A DNA stretch of 49,649 bases, taken from positions 1 through 49,649 of the forward strand of contig PKTW01000071.1 in NCBI GenBank assembly GCA_002868955.1, in the 5' to 3' direction. Both the position numbers and the translations under genes were made by a program. Positions 1 to 10,055 of this stretch are shown in pieces (the first letter of the stretch is position 1; the number at the start of each line of letters is the position of its first letter). The notes under the pieces were generated by a model. It did no database searches. It was not told where the DNA came from and saw only the letters and a list, made by a program, of their open reading frames with translations. Source of the DNA: Desulfobulbaceae bacterium (GTDB lineage Bacteria > Desulfobacterota > Desulfobulbia > Desulfobulbales > BM004).

Positions 1-60
1 ACCATTGAAGAATTCTTGGCTTTAGTTGACCAGGACAAACACGCCTGCTTCTTCGGATAG
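1..60 (+). CDS. C-terminal fragment of an ORF running in from outside the window (…TIEEFLALVDQDKHACFFG*), product unknown
   Basis: Frame 1 is open from base 1 to the TAG at 58-60; too short to assign. Confidence 0.25.
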   Translation, partial: TIEEFLALVDQDKHACFFG

Positions 61-381
61 ACACAAATCCCACACAACAAATCACTGAACTTAACGGGAA
101 GAAACTGGGGTGCTGACGGAAATGCCACCGGCAGCATGTTAGCTCAAAGGTCAAAGATACATACAATATTGTTAACTGCCGACTTGCAATGCCTGCTATC
201 TTTAAATTTATAAATCATTCCTAAATTGTCAAGATATCCACGGAATATGTGAATCTGATTTGGGTTGATGAAAGTTAAGATTTTTGACAAATAAGTACCC
301 AAGCAGTCCCCGAAAAAAATGCTATTGCAGTTAAAATTTTGAATATATTTGAAAAATTATTTTTAAGATGAAGGTTAGACA

Positions 382-397
382 CCCGCCGCCTCCACCA
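382..397 (+). other. tmRNA (ssrA) 3'-terminus-like sequence CCCGCCGCCTCCACCA, candidate att-site scar
   Basis: CCCGCCGCCTCCACCA matches the typical T-stem 3' strand/acceptor/CCA end of bacterial tmRNA and is preceded by a T-loop-like GGTTAGACA. No tmRNA body lies upstream in the window. Confidence 0.5.
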
Positions 398-426
398 GAA
401 CATAATCCAGAGAAGTCTGGTAACGT

Positions 427-471
427 CTTAAACCCCGAGTCCTAGCAAGGAATTCGGGGTTTAAGTTTTCC
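427..471 (+). terminator. Rho-independent terminator-like hairpin
   Basis: Perfect 12-bp inverted repeat CTTAAACCCCGA / TCGGGGTTTAAG (427-438, 454-465) followed by TTTT. Confidence 0.55.
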
Positions 472-593
472 GATAACGTCCAAAGAAATCCCTTGAAATC
501 CCGTCATGTTTGGCGGTAATTTTTAGCGGTATAAGCAACTACCGCCATGGAGATACCTTATATATTCACAATAAACCAAGCTGCACTTGTCGT

Positions 594-1559
594 TCAGTCG
601 ATCCACTCCCTTAGAACGTGGTCAAAATACGGAATTGTCTTTTCCAGTCCTTCCTTTAAGCTGACCCTCGGTTCCCAGTTTAATTTTTCTTTAGCCAGAC
701 TTATATCTGGCTGACGCTGCATCGGGTCATCACTCGGTAAAGGTTTATATACCAGCTCAGATTTTGAGTTAGTCAGGTCAACGATAATCTCTGCCAATTC
801 TTTTATGGTAAACTCACCAGGATTGCCCAGGTTGACCGGCCCTGTAAAACCATCCTCACTATCCATTAGCAGGACAAAAGCGTCTATCAGGTCATCTACA
901 TAGCAGAAGGAACGCGACTGACTGCCGTCACCGTAAATTGTGATGGTTTTATTCTGTAGGGCCTGCATGATAAAATTAGAAACAACACGGCCATCATTAG
1001 GATGCATATTGGGGCCATACGTATTAAATATACGGGCTACCTTGATAAGCAACTTATGCTGACGGTAATAATCAAAAAATAGCGTTTCAGCACATCGTTT
1101 TCCCTCATCGTAACAGGATCGTATCCCATTAGGATTGACCCTGCCCCAGTAAGATTCAGGTTGGGGGTGGACTTCCGGGTCACCATAAACCTCGCTGGTT
1201 GAGGCCTGGAAAATTTTGGCTTTGACCCGCTTTGCAAGACCGAGCATGTTGATTGCGCCATGGATGCTGGTCTTGGTGGTCTGGACCGGATCATGCTGAT
1301 AATGGATGGGGGAGGCTGGGCATGCTAGGTTGTAGATTTCATCTACCTCAACATATAGGGGGAAAGTTATGTCATGACGTAAAATCTCAAAGTGTGGATT
1401 GTTGAGAATTGACAAAATATTATTCTTGGTGCCGGTAAAAAAGTTATCCACGCAGATTAGTTCATGGCCATCCTTGAGGAGACGTTTACACAGATGGGAA
1501 CCGAGAAAGCCTGCTCCGCCGGTTACTAAGATCCTTTTGAAATAATTATAATTTTGCAT
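594..1559 (-). CDS. NAD-dependent epimerase/dehydratase, UDP-glucuronate decarboxylase (UXS)-like
   Basis: N-terminal Rossmann [21 protein letters not shown], YxxxK as [24 protein letters not shown]: typical of the UXS family. Confidence 0.92.
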   Translation of the reverse strand: MQNYNYFKRILVTGGAGFLGSHLCKRLLKDGHELICVDNFFTGTKNNILSILNNPHFEILRHDITFPLYVEVDEIYNLACPASPIHYQHDPVQTTKTSIHGAINMLGLAKRVKAKIFQASTSEVYGDPEVHPQPESYWGRVNPNGIRSCYDEGKRCAETLFFDYYRQHKLLIKVARIFNTYGPNMHPNDGRVVSNFIMQALQNKTITIYGDGSQSRSFCYVDDLIDAFVLLMDSEDGFTGPVNLGNPGEFTIKELAEIIVDLTNSKSELVYKPLPSDDPMQRQPDISLAKEKLNWEPRVSLKEGLEKTIPYFDHVLREWID

Positions 1560-1832
1560 GGCAATATTTTTTTATCAATTTTTCTAAAGTTACAGAACTA
1601 TATATTATTGGAGTAAATCAAACTTATAATAACATACTTATAATAACAAGATTTTATTTAAAAAAACTGAAGAGTCTAAATGATTTTTACTATACCTAAA
1701 TTCAAGTTTGAAGTGCAACTCTTCTGAGTTGGCATGAGAGGCGAACTGCTGTAGGCTATGACTTTTTCAAACAATGTCTTTTCGTATGCAAAGCAGGATG
1801 ACCCACTTACACTTTGAAAACATGGAAACTTC

Positions 1833-2531
1833 ATGGAGTTTGATCAAGAGTTGCAACCAGGGATATTAGTGCGCCGTTATAAGCGGTTTCTGGCCGATGT
1901 CCAGTTGGATAAGGATAAAATAATAACAGTTCATTGTCCTAATTCCGGTTCCATGCTCGGGTGCAGCAAGCCTGGCAGCCCGGTGATGCTCTCCCGGTCT
2001 GAGAATCCAAAACGGAAATATCCCCACACCCTGGAAATGGTGCAAGCCGACAGAGTGTGGGTTGGGGTGAATACAGCACTGACAAACCGGCTGGTGCGTG
2101 AAGCCCTTGAAAAAGGGGTGATTAACGAATTTGGCAAGCTGGATGCAATCACTCAGGAGATAAAAACATCCGACAACACAAGGCTTGACTTTCTGCTGGA
2201 GCACAAAGGCAAAAAGATTTTCATGGAGGTGAAAAATTGCTCTCTGGCCGAAGACAGAGTTGCAATGTTTCCGGATGCGGTGACAACCAGGGGCACAAAA
2301 CATTTGCGCGAACTGGCAATGTTAAAAGCCCAGGGCCACACGGCTGCAGTATTTTTTTGTGTGCAGCGGCGGGATGCTGATAGTTTCATGCCCGCATCAC
2401 ATATCGACCCGCTGTATGCTGAAACTCTGGCCAAAGTAGCGGCAGACGGCGTGCTGGTTCTTGCTTATCAGGCTGATGTCAGCCCCAGGGAAATAAAAAT
2501 TGCCAGGCAGCTCCCGGTGAAGATAGGGTAA
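1833..2531 (+). CDS. sfsA: DNA/RNA nuclease SfsA (sugar fermentation stimulation protein homolog)
   Basis: LVRRYKRFLADVQL, HCPNSGSMLGC, FLLEHKGKKIFMEVKNCSL, FPDAVTTRGTKHLRELA motifs. Confidence 0.95.
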   Translation: MEFDQELQPGILVRRYKRFLADVQLDKDKIITVHCPNSGSMLGCSKPGSPVMLSRSENPKRKYPHTLEMVQADRVWVGVNTALTNRLVREALEKGVINEFGKLDAITQEIKTSDNTRLDFLLEHKGKKIFMEVKNCSLAEDRVAMFPDAVTTRGTKHLRELAMLKAQGHTAAVFFCVQRRDADSFMPASHIDPLYAETLAKVAADGVLVLAYQADVSPREIKIARQLPVKIG

Positions 2532-2653
2532 TCTGCCTCTGAATCTATTATCACTTGAAAATGTAGGGTTCACCCCGCTTTGAAAACCTCCCGACAGGGA
2601 TTCAGGATGCTTTGTAGTTGTCGTCTTGTACAAGCTTTTGTAATGTTCGCCGT

Positions 2654-3373
2654 ATGGAGCAGAAAAATACAAGAGAGAAAAAAGCTGTTGTTTTGCTGAG
2701 CGGCGGCCTTGATTCCACCACAGTATTGGCAATTGCCCGGGATGCCGGTTATGCCTGTTACTGCCTGAGCTTTAAATACGGACAACGGCAGGCCATTGAA
2801 CTGGAAAAGGCAAAAGAAAGCAGTGCCGGAATGGGAGCGGCGGAGCATCTTGTGCTTGATATAGGTCTTGACAGGATTGGCGGCTCAGCGCTGACCGGCA
2901 AAATGGAGGTCCCTAAGGGGCGCTCCTTTGCGGCCATGGAGGAATGTATTCCACAAACCTATGTGCCGGGAAGGAATACAATATTTCTGGCTTATGCCAT
3001 GGCCTGGGCTGAAGTGGTCGGTGCAGATGATATCTTTATCGGGGTGAATGCCCTTGATTACAGCGGTTACCCTGACTGCAGGCCCGAATACATTGATGCT
3101 TTTGAAAAAATGGCCCGGCTTGCCACCCGGGCCGGGACCGAGGGCAAAAGATCCCTGCAAATTCATGCCCCCCTCATGCACAGCAGCAAGAAAGAGATTA
3201 TTCAAATGGGTACAGCACTCGGAGTAGACTATGGAGCTACCCACAGCTGTTATGATCCCGGCAATGATGGTAAAGCCTGTGGCCAATGCGATGCCTGCCT
3301 GCTGAGGCTCAAGGGATTTGCCGAGGCAGGGATCAGGGATCCTCTCCAGTACAGAGCAAAAGAAGAAAAATGA
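2654..3373 (+). CDS. queC: 7-cyano-7-deazaguanine synthase QueC
   Basis: VVLLSGGLDSTTVLAIA PP-loop, YVPGRNTIFLAYA, C-terminal Cys cluster CYDPGNDGKACGQCDAC. Start moved to ATG 2654 within the 2618 ORF. Confidence 0.95.
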   Translation: MEQKNTREKKAVVLLSGGLDSTTVLAIARDAGYACYCLSFKYGQRQAIELEKAKESSAGMGAAEHLVLDIGLDRIGGSALTGKMEVPKGRSFAAMEECIPQTYVPGRNTIFLAYAMAWAEVVGADDIFIGVNALDYSGYPDCRPEYIDAFEKMARLATRAGTEGKRSLQIHAPLMHSSKKEIIQMGTALGVDYGATHSCYDPGNDGKACGQCDACLLRLKGFAEAGIRDPLQYRAKEEK

Positions 3374-4389
3374 CATCATCCCAAGTGGTTAAAGATTTTC
3401 AAACTTTAGGTCAGCTTTTTATGGTTGGTGTACCCGGCCTGACCCTTGATGAGTCTACCCTGCGCCTTATACAAAAGTATCGGATTAACAATTTTATTTA
3501 TTTCAAAAGAAATGTTGAAAGCCCGGGACAAATAAAACAGCTATCAAAAGACCTGCGCCAAGCCTGCAGAGAGAACGGGCTGCCACCCCCCCTTATCGGA
3601 ATTGACCAGGAAGGGGGATCTGTAACGCGTTTGCCTCCCCCCTTCACACAATTTCCCGATGCCAGGGTCCTGGCTGAGTCTGTAGAGCCGGAAGTCGCAC
3701 TCATGGATTATGCGCATGTCTGCGCCAGGGAACTGAAAAGCATAGGAGTCAATTATAATCTGGCTCCTGTGCTTGATGTCTGTGTGGCCGGAAAAGGGTA
3801 TTTCATGGAACGACGTTCCCTGGGGAGTGACGCAAAAAATGTGGGCCTGCTGGGCAGCCTGGTAATTAAAGAAATGCAGGAAAGCGGCGTCGCAGCCTGT
3901 GCCAAGCACTTCCCAGGCCTGGGTGGAGCAGTCGTTGACCCACACATCCGGCTTCCCTTTGTCACAAAACCGGAACCGTCCATACGTTTAAATGACCTGC
4001 CGCCGTTCCGGCAGGCAATGGACATCGGTGTAGCATCCATAATGACCTCGCATACAATCTACCAGCATCTTGATGCAGAAAAACCTGCTACCCTGTCAAA
4101 AAAAATCCTGACCGGACTGCTGCGCGATGAACTGGGATATAAGGGCGTTGTAATAACCGATGACCTGGAAATGGGGGCCATTGAAAAGGAAGGCGACCTG
4201 GGCCATGCTGCCCTGCAGGCCTTTGCGGCGGGTGCTGACCTGCTCCTTATCTGCCACAGCCACGAAAAAGTTGTTGCTGCCTTCAAAAAAACAGCTGCTG
4301 CAATTACACAAAAACCTGAACTGGCAATAAGAATGCAGGAGAGCTTAGAGCGGGTGCAGGTGATGCGGGAGAAATTTGCCAGGGAGTGA
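3370..4389 (+). CDS. nagZ: Glycoside hydrolase family 3 beta-N-acetylhexosaminidase (NagZ-like)
   Basis: GIDQEGGSVTRL, KHFPGLGGAVVDPH, ITDDLEMGAI motifs; ATGA overlap with the queC stop puts the start at 3370. Confidence 0.88.
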   Translation: MTSSQVVKDFQTLGQLFMVGVPGLTLDESTLRLIQKYRINNFIYFKRNVESPGQIKQLSKDLRQACRENGLPPPLIGIDQEGGSVTRLPPPFTQFPDARVLAESVEPEVALMDYAHVCARELKSIGVNYNLAPVLDVCVAGKGYFMERRSLGSDAKNVGLLGSLVIKEMQESGVAACAKHFPGLGGAVVDPHIRLPFVTKPEPSIRLNDLPPFRQAMDIGVASIMTSHTIYQHLDAEKPATLSKKILTGLLRDELGYKGVVITDDLEMGAIEKEGDLGHAALQAFAAGADLLLICHSHEKVVAAFKKTAAAITQKPELAIRMQESLERVQVMREKFARE

Positions 4390-4456
4390 TTATTTTCCGG
4401 AATAAAACAATTTTTCCTGAAGGCGAAAACACTAAGAATTTTAGGCTGGAGACTGA

Positions 4457-5761
4457 TTAGGGCGACAAGAGATTATGGGTTATTCTGCCGCCACAAAGAG
4501 TGAGAACCGCTTTTCCTTGCAGCCTGGCGCCGATAAAAGGTGAGTTTTTGCCTTTGGACAGGATGTCTTGTTCTTGTAAGACAAAGTGTAGTTCAGGGTC
4601 AATAACAGCAATATCGGCTTCAGCGCCAATCCCCAGCGAACCTCCCTCAACCCCGAGAATTCTGGCTGGATTGCTGGAGAGCAGCTGGACCAGCCTGGAT
4701 GCATCAATATGACCTTTTCTGAAAAGGGCCAGGGTCAGAGGTACAGCAGTTTCAAGGCCAATGATGCCGTTGGCGGCCTGGTCAAATTCAATGTCCTTTT
4801 CCAATACTGAATGGGGCGCATGATCTGTAGCAATAGCGTCAATGGTGCCGTCCTGTATTGCCTTAATTATCGCAGCACGGTCTTTTGGTGTGCGCAGCGG
4901 CGGGTTCATCTTGGCATTGGTATTGTATCCCTTTACAGCCTCTTCAGTCAGGGTGAAATAATGGGGTGCTGTTTCTGCGCTTACAGGGACCCCGTTCTTT
5001 TTCGCCTGCCGGATGAGGTTGATCGACTCCCTGGTGCTGATATGGGCAAGGTGAAGGTGGCAGCCGGTATAGTCTGCCAGGGCAAGATCTCGATATACCA
5101 TGATCTCTTCGGCAATATGAGGAATGCCGTTCAGCCCCATGCTTGTTGAAATAAAGCCTTCATTCATGGCGCCGTTTCGGCTGAGACCCGAGTCCTCTGA
5201 GTGCGAGATAACCAGCATTTTATGGTTGGAGGCATATTCCAGGGCCCTGCGCAGCAGTTGGCTGTCTGTGACCGGCTTACCGTCGTCAGTAAGGGCAACA
5301 GCGCCGGCCTGTTTCATTTCACCAAACTCAGCCAGGATTTTTCCGTGCGAGCCTTTGCTTATGGCCCCGACCGGGTAGACCCTGGCAGAGGCAGACGCCG
5401 CCTTTTCTAAAATGAGCCTGGTAACAGACTGGCAATCATTAACAGGAATTGTATTCGGCATGCAGGCAACAGCGGTAAAACCGCCGGCTGCAGCTGCCAG
5501 GGTGCCGGACTCTATGGTTTCTTTGTGTTCTTCGCCCGGCTCGCGCAGATGGACATGCATATCTATAAGACCGGGGACAACCCACTTGCCCTGCAGGTCA
5601 ATAGAAAAAAGTTTTTTAGGCAGCGGCCCTGTTTTCTGCCGTGCAGTGAAAACGGCTGTTATTCTGCCCTTTTCAACCAGGAGACTTCCCTTTTTGTCCA
5701 ATTTGTTTGCAGGGTCTATGATCCTGCCGTTTTTGAGAAGTATGGCTTGTACCATTGACAT
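4457..5761 (-). CDS. pyrC: Dihydroorotase
   Basis: PGLIDMHVHLREPGEEHKETIESG, ATDHAPH, HLAHIST motifs; adjacent to pyrB. Confidence 0.95.
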   Translation of the reverse strand: MSMVQAILLKNGRIIDPANKLDKKGSLLVEKGRITAVFTARQKTGPLPKKLFSIDLQGKWVVPGLIDMHVHLREPGEEHKETIESGTLAAAAGGFTAVACMPNTIPVNDCQSVTRLILEKAASASARVYPVGAISKGSHGKILAEFGEMKQAGAVALTDDGKPVTDSQLLRRALEYASNHKMLVISHSEDSGLSRNGAMNEGFISTSMGLNGIPHIAEEIMVYRDLALADYTGCHLHLAHISTRESINLIRQAKKNGVPVSAETAPHYFTLTEEAVKGYNTNAKMNPPLRTPKDRAAIIKAIQDGTIDAIATDHAPHSVLEKDIEFDQAANGIIGLETAVPLTLALFRKGHIDASRLVQLLSSNPARILGVEGGSLGIGAEADIAVIDPELHFVLQEQDILSKGKNSPFIGARLQGKAVLTLCGGRITHNLLSP

Positions 5762-5763
5762 TT

Positions 5764-6696
5764 CTATTTGCCTCCGAGAACGAGATACATCAAGGCCATG
5801 CGGATGGCTACCCCGTTAGTGACCTGGTCAAGAATTACTGATTGCGCACTGTCCGCCACATCAGGCGCCAGCTCTACTCCCCTGTTAATGGGGCCCGGGT
5901 GCATGAGGAGCGCTCCTGGTCTGGCAGTCTGCAATACCTGCCGGTTTATGCCGAAAAACGTGGCGTATTCCCTGAAGGATGGGATCAAGGGGTCATTCTG
6001 GCGTTCTGTCTGAATGCGCAGGGGCATGACAACATCAGCATCGCTGACAGCTTCAGCCATGGTGGTGCAGACAGTGGCCCCAAGCCTCTCTATCTTTTTG
6101 GGGATGAGTGTGGCCGGGCCGCTTACAAAGACGTGTGCTCCCATTTTTGAAAACCCGATAATGTCCGAGTGCGCCACCCGGCTATGGCTGATATCGCCAA
6201 TGATGGCAATCTTGAGCCCTGAAATTTCCCCCTTGTGTTCCTTAACGGTCATAAGGTCGAGCAAGCCCTGGCTCGGGTGTTCATGGGTGCCGTCACCGGC
6301 ATTGATCACGGACGTTCTTATGTGCTTCGCCAGGTAATGACACGCTCCCGAACTTGGATGCCGCATGATAAGAATGTCAGGCATCATGGCCTCTATATTC
6401 CTGGCTGTGTCTGCCAGGGTTTCGCCCTTGGTCGTACTGCTAGTGGAGGCAGAGATACTGAAGGTGTCAGCGCTCATTCTTTTGGCGGCAATATCAAAAG
6501 AAAGGCGGGTCCGTGTGCTGGGTTCAAAAAAGAGGGTAACAACTGTCTTGCCGCGCAGGACAGGTACTTTTTTGATGGCCCGGGTAGAGATTTCTTTAAA
6601 GGATTCTGCTGTATTGAGGATGAGCTCGATGTCGGGAACGGAGAGGTGATCGAGGCCGAGAATGTGTTTATGGGCAAAAAGGTACTCGCTGCTCAT
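5764..6696 (-). CDS. pyrB: Aspartate carbamoyltransferase catalytic subunit
   Basis: [34 protein letters not shown] motifs. Confidence 0.97.
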   Translation of the reverse strand: MSSEYLFAHKHILGLDHLSVPDIELILNTAESFKEISTRAIKKVPVLRGKTVVTLFFEPSTRTRLSFDIAAKRMSADTFSISASTSSTTKGETLADTARNIEAMMPDILIMRHPSSGACHYLAKHIRTSVINAGDGTHEHPSQGLLDLMTVKEHKGEISGLKIAIIGDISHSRVAHSDIIGFSKMGAHVFVSGPATLIPKKIERLGATVCTTMAEAVSDADVVMPLRIQTERQNDPLIPSFREYATFFGINRQVLQTARPGALLMHPGPINRGVELAPDVADSAQSVILDQVTNGVAIRMALMYLVLGGK

Positions 6697-6844
6697 ACTG
6701 GTCCTTTATTCATGCCGTATCCAAATTTTTGATTTAACCCTAAACAGACTAATTGGATAACAAGAGAGGAAAAAAGTCAAGCAAATGAAACAAAAAAACC
6801 AGTTTTATAATTTGAGCGGCGGCTTCCTTAACTTTACATTGAGA

Positions 6845-7546
6845 TTAATGCACAAGGTCGCCAATCCTGTTCCAGCGAACCGAGAAATTTTCCTTATCCC
6901 AGGACCAGTAGAGAATAAAGGCTTTTCCTTTTACGGATTTTAAGTCGACAAACTTCCAGAACCTGCTGTCATAGCTGTTGTCGCGGTTATCACCCATAAC
7001 AAAAAGAGAATTTTCAGGGACTGTTATCGGGCCCATGTTGTCACGACCCTGCACATTTGCAGGTAGAATTTTGTTGTCAAGATAGATGGCATAGTTTTCG
7101 TCCTGCGGTTCTCCATTGACATAAACCTTTTTATCTTTGATTTGAATGGTATCCCCCTGAACGCCGACAACTCTCTTAATATAATCCTGCGAAGGGTTTA
7201 CAGGGTATTTGAAGACAACAATATCTCTACGGGCCGGTTTTTTTAGCGGGATCCAGGTATTGCCGCTAAAGGGGTTTTTTACACCGTATATAAACTTATT
7301 AACGAGAATGTGGTCTCCGATCAAAAGGGTGTCCTGCATAGAACCGGAGGGAATTTTAAAGGCCTGGACAACAAAGGTCCTGATGAAAAGAGCAAGCAGA
7401 AGCGCAATGAGAATCGCTTCAATATATTCTCGCATTGTGGACTTTCGTTTTGTATTGCGGTTTTTCTCGGCCAATGGATAACCCCTTTGCTGTATTGGTA
7501 TTTTTAAAATCGGCAAAGTTTTAAACCAAAACCAGCGAAAAAACAA
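6845..7546 (-). CDS. lepB: Signal peptidase I
   Basis: IPSGSMQDTLLIGDHILVNK (catalytic Ser), RRDIVVFKYP, GDNRDNSYDSRFWKF. Start may be internal (MREYIEAILIALLLALFIRTFVVQAF). Confidence 0.95.
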   Translation of the reverse strand: MFFRWFWFKTLPILKIPIQQRGYPLAEKNRNTKRKSTMREYIEAILIALLLALFIRTFVVQAFKIPSGSMQDTLLIGDHILVNKFIYGVKNPFSGNTWIPLKKPARRDIVVFKYPVNPSQDYIKRVVGVQGDTIQIKDKKVYVNGEPQDENYAIYLDNKILPANVQGRDNMGPITVPENSLFVMGDNRDNSYDSRFWKFVDLKSVKGKAFILYWSWDKENFSVRWNRIGDLVH

Positions 7547-8174
7547 GGAGGATTAAAGAATCGTTCAATTTAATTGAATGGGAAAAAACTGTCGAACATA
7601 AATACCTGCCTGGTATATGGGTGTTGCCATATGGATAGTATACTAAAAATCCTATTACCGATAGTTTTCCGGTGCGATGTGTAAACTTTATTTGCTGCCA
7701 TATCAGGCTTTTGGGGGAGTTTCGTAAAAAACGTTTACCTTTGGGTGGAGCAACGGCATACGCCATGATGGTTTTATGTGCAGCATAACCCGACCCAAGA
7801 GGAAATATTTTGGGCCATAACAACAAAAAATAAGGGTGCGTTAAAAATTATAACAATTGTAACAGGTTGAGGCTTTTGTCTTCCCAGTGGCAGGGGCCTT
7901 CTTTTTTCTTTGCCGGGAGCTTTTATTGGCACCGCGGGAAATTTGACATTAAATGGCACGGTTATTGTAGTGGGATAAACGGTTATAATTTTTAAACTGC
8001 GAATGATGATAAAATGGTATGCATTGGCAGGAGTAATTTAATGTTAAATTTGCGGCCAGGAGTGACACTGAAAGAATTTTCGCTGAGAATTTAAATTTTT
8101 TTATATATAAAACGGCCTGTTGTAGAGATTTAGCTTGACATTAAAAATAAAATTATGTCCCCTGTTGAAGACTA

Positions 8175-8193
8175 TATTGCATAGGATGCAATA
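8175..8193. promoter_or_regulatory. Inverted repeat TATTGCAT-AGG-ATGCAATA upstream of the pilM operon, candidate operator
   Basis: Perfect 8-bp arms with a 3-bp spacer, about 95 bp before the pilM start. Confidence 0.4.
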
Positions 8194-8287
8194 CAGCAGC
8201 AAACATTAAACAACCTTGTAATTAGTATTTATATGGTTTTTGATGCATCAAGATAACGTAATTATAAACCTCCTTAAATGGTGAACT

Positions 8288-9370
8288 ATGGGCGGTTTGC
8301 CTCTTTCCCAAATAAAGCTGCTTTCAGCAAAAAAAATGCAGTTTCCAATCGGTATAGATATTGGCTCTTATGCCATAAAGATCAGCCAGGTTGCCAAAAC
8401 AGGCGATACTTTTAAGATTGTATCGCTTGGTACGGCAAAGCTACCAGAAGGTGCGGTTGAAGACGGCATTTTGCAGGAACCTGAAGCGGTGGCAAGTGTC
8501 ATTACGACACTGATGAAAAATCTGAAACTCAAAGAGAAAAGCGTAGCAATATCTATTTCTGGGTACTCTGTCATTGTCAAAAAGATCAACCTCGCAGTGA
8601 TGGAAGAAAAGGAGCTTGATGATTATATCCAGGCCGAGGTTGGCCAGTATATCCCCTTTGATATTGAGGATGTCTACCTGGACTACCAGGACCTGCATAC
8701 CAATACAGAAGAGTATGATCGTACTGATGTCATGTTGGTGGCTGCCAAAAGGGAAGTTGTTGATGGATATCTATCCATGCTGCAGTCTGCCGGCCTGAAG
8801 GTGGTTCTTGTCGACATAGGTGCTTTTGCCCTGGAAAACATCTATGATACTAATTACAGCCTGGATGAAAATGTAGCCCTGGTTGATATCGGCGCCACCA
8901 AGATGAGCATAAATATTGTCTCCCAGGGCATATCTGTGCTGGCCCGGGATGTTGTTGTCGGCAGCCGGCAGTTAACGGACCAGATACAGACCAGGTTTGG
9001 TGTTACCGCCGATGAGGCTGAAGGCCTTATAAGGGGCTATGAGCCTGTTGAAGAAAAGCAGAAGGACCTTGATGATATCTTTACCAATACCTGTACCCAA
9101 TGGGCCCTTGAGCTGAAAAAGGCCATCGATCTGTATTATACCAATAATCCGGATATGGCTTTAAGTAAGATTATTTTAAGCGGCGGCGGCTCCAAGGTCC
9201 AGGGTTTGGACCAGTTTTTTGCTGAGGAGATTGGGCTGGAGGTAGAAATACTGAATCCATTCATAAAAATTCAAACAGACAGTAAGAATATTGATAAGGA
9301 ATACCTGAACTATATAGGTCCTGAAATGGCAATTGCTCTCGGACTGGCTATCAGACCTTCGGAATTGTGA
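8288..9370 (+). CDS. pilM: Type IV pilus assembly protein PilM
   Basis: Actin-like IGIDIGSYAIKISQV, VALVDIGATKMSINI, IILSGGGSKVQGL. Start could be 8336. Confidence 0.95.
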   Translation: MGGLPLSQIKLLSAKKMQFPIGIDIGSYAIKISQVAKTGDTFKIVSLGTAKLPEGAVEDGILQEPEAVASVITTLMKNLKLKEKSVAISISGYSVIVKKINLAVMEEKELDDYIQAEVGQYIPFDIEDVYLDYQDLHTNTEEYDRTDVMLVAAKREVVDGYLSMLQSAGLKVVLVDIGAFALENIYDTNYSLDENVALVDIGATKMSINIVSQGISVLARDVVVGSRQLTDQIQTRFGVTADEAEGLIRGYEPVEEKQKDLDDIFTNTCTQWALELKKAIDLYYTNNPDMALSKIILSGGGSKVQGLDQFFAEEIGLEVEILNPFIKIQTDSKNIDKEYLNYIGPEMAIALGLAIRPSEL

Positions 9371-9377
9371 GATACGC

Positions 9378-9953
9378 ATGATTCATATTAACCTACTTCC
9401 AGTAAGACAGATAAAGAATAGGATACAGGCCCGTAAGCGTGTCTTGGGGCTGGGTATTACTTTTCTTGCGGTGCTGGCACTTTTAGGAGTGGTGGCCTTG
9501 TTCCTTGGATTTAAGGTAGACGAACTGCAGGCCTCGATAACAGCACTGACCAAGGAGAAGGCAAAATACCAGACAACGATCAATCAGATTGAAAAGCTCA
9601 AAAAAGACCAGGCCCTTCTTGAGACAAAGCTCAACACAATCAGTCAGTTGAAAAAAGGTTCACAGCTTTCAGTGCGGGTTATGGACGAACTTGCAACCCT
9701 AACGCCGTCAAGCCGCCTCTGGTTGAACTCCATGAGCTTTAACGGAACCATACTGCGCATATCAGGCATAGCGCTGGATAATGCAACAATTGCAGACTAT
9801 ATGGAAACAATTGTCACCTCACCATATTTTGCAACGGCTGAACTCTCTGGCACATCCACAACAGGGGTCCAGGGAAGGCAGCTCAAATCATTTTCACTAA
9901 CTATTAACGTGATAAATGCAGATTATCAACAAGCGGCGCCGGAAGAGGGATAG
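9378..9953 (+). CDS. pilN: Type IV pilus assembly protein PilN
   Basis: MIHINLLPVRQIKNRIQARKR N-terminal motif, single TM and coiled coil; follows pilM. Confidence 0.93.
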   Translation: MIHINLLPVRQIKNRIQARKRVLGLGITFLAVLALLGVVALFLGFKVDELQASITALTKEKAKYQTTINQIEKLKKDQALLETKLNTISQLKKGSQLSVRVMDELATLTPSSRLWLNSMSFNGTILRISGIALDNATIADYMETIVTSPYFATAELSGTSTTGVQGRQLKSFSLTINVINADYQQAAPEEG

Positions 9954-10055
9954 ACAAAGTAAATGAGTATGGCAATACGTTTCAATCGGTGACTGCTTAG
10001 GTAAAGCGTGAATTAACTTTAAAAGATTGGTTGCAAACTAGGCACGTAATAACGG

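Noticed and set aside
6235-6732. 165-aa plus-strand ORF opposite pyrB
   Set aside because: Shadow of pyrB; no supporting motifs.
7521-7826. 101-aa minus-strand ORF upstream of lepB
   Set aside because: No recognisable motif, no clear ribosome-binding site; overlaps the lepB 5' end. Treated as non-coding.
7954-7969. Sigma-54-like TGGCAC-N5-TTGT upstream of pilM
   Set aside because: The -12 element reads GT rather than GC, and the site is over 300 bp from pilM; too weak to call.
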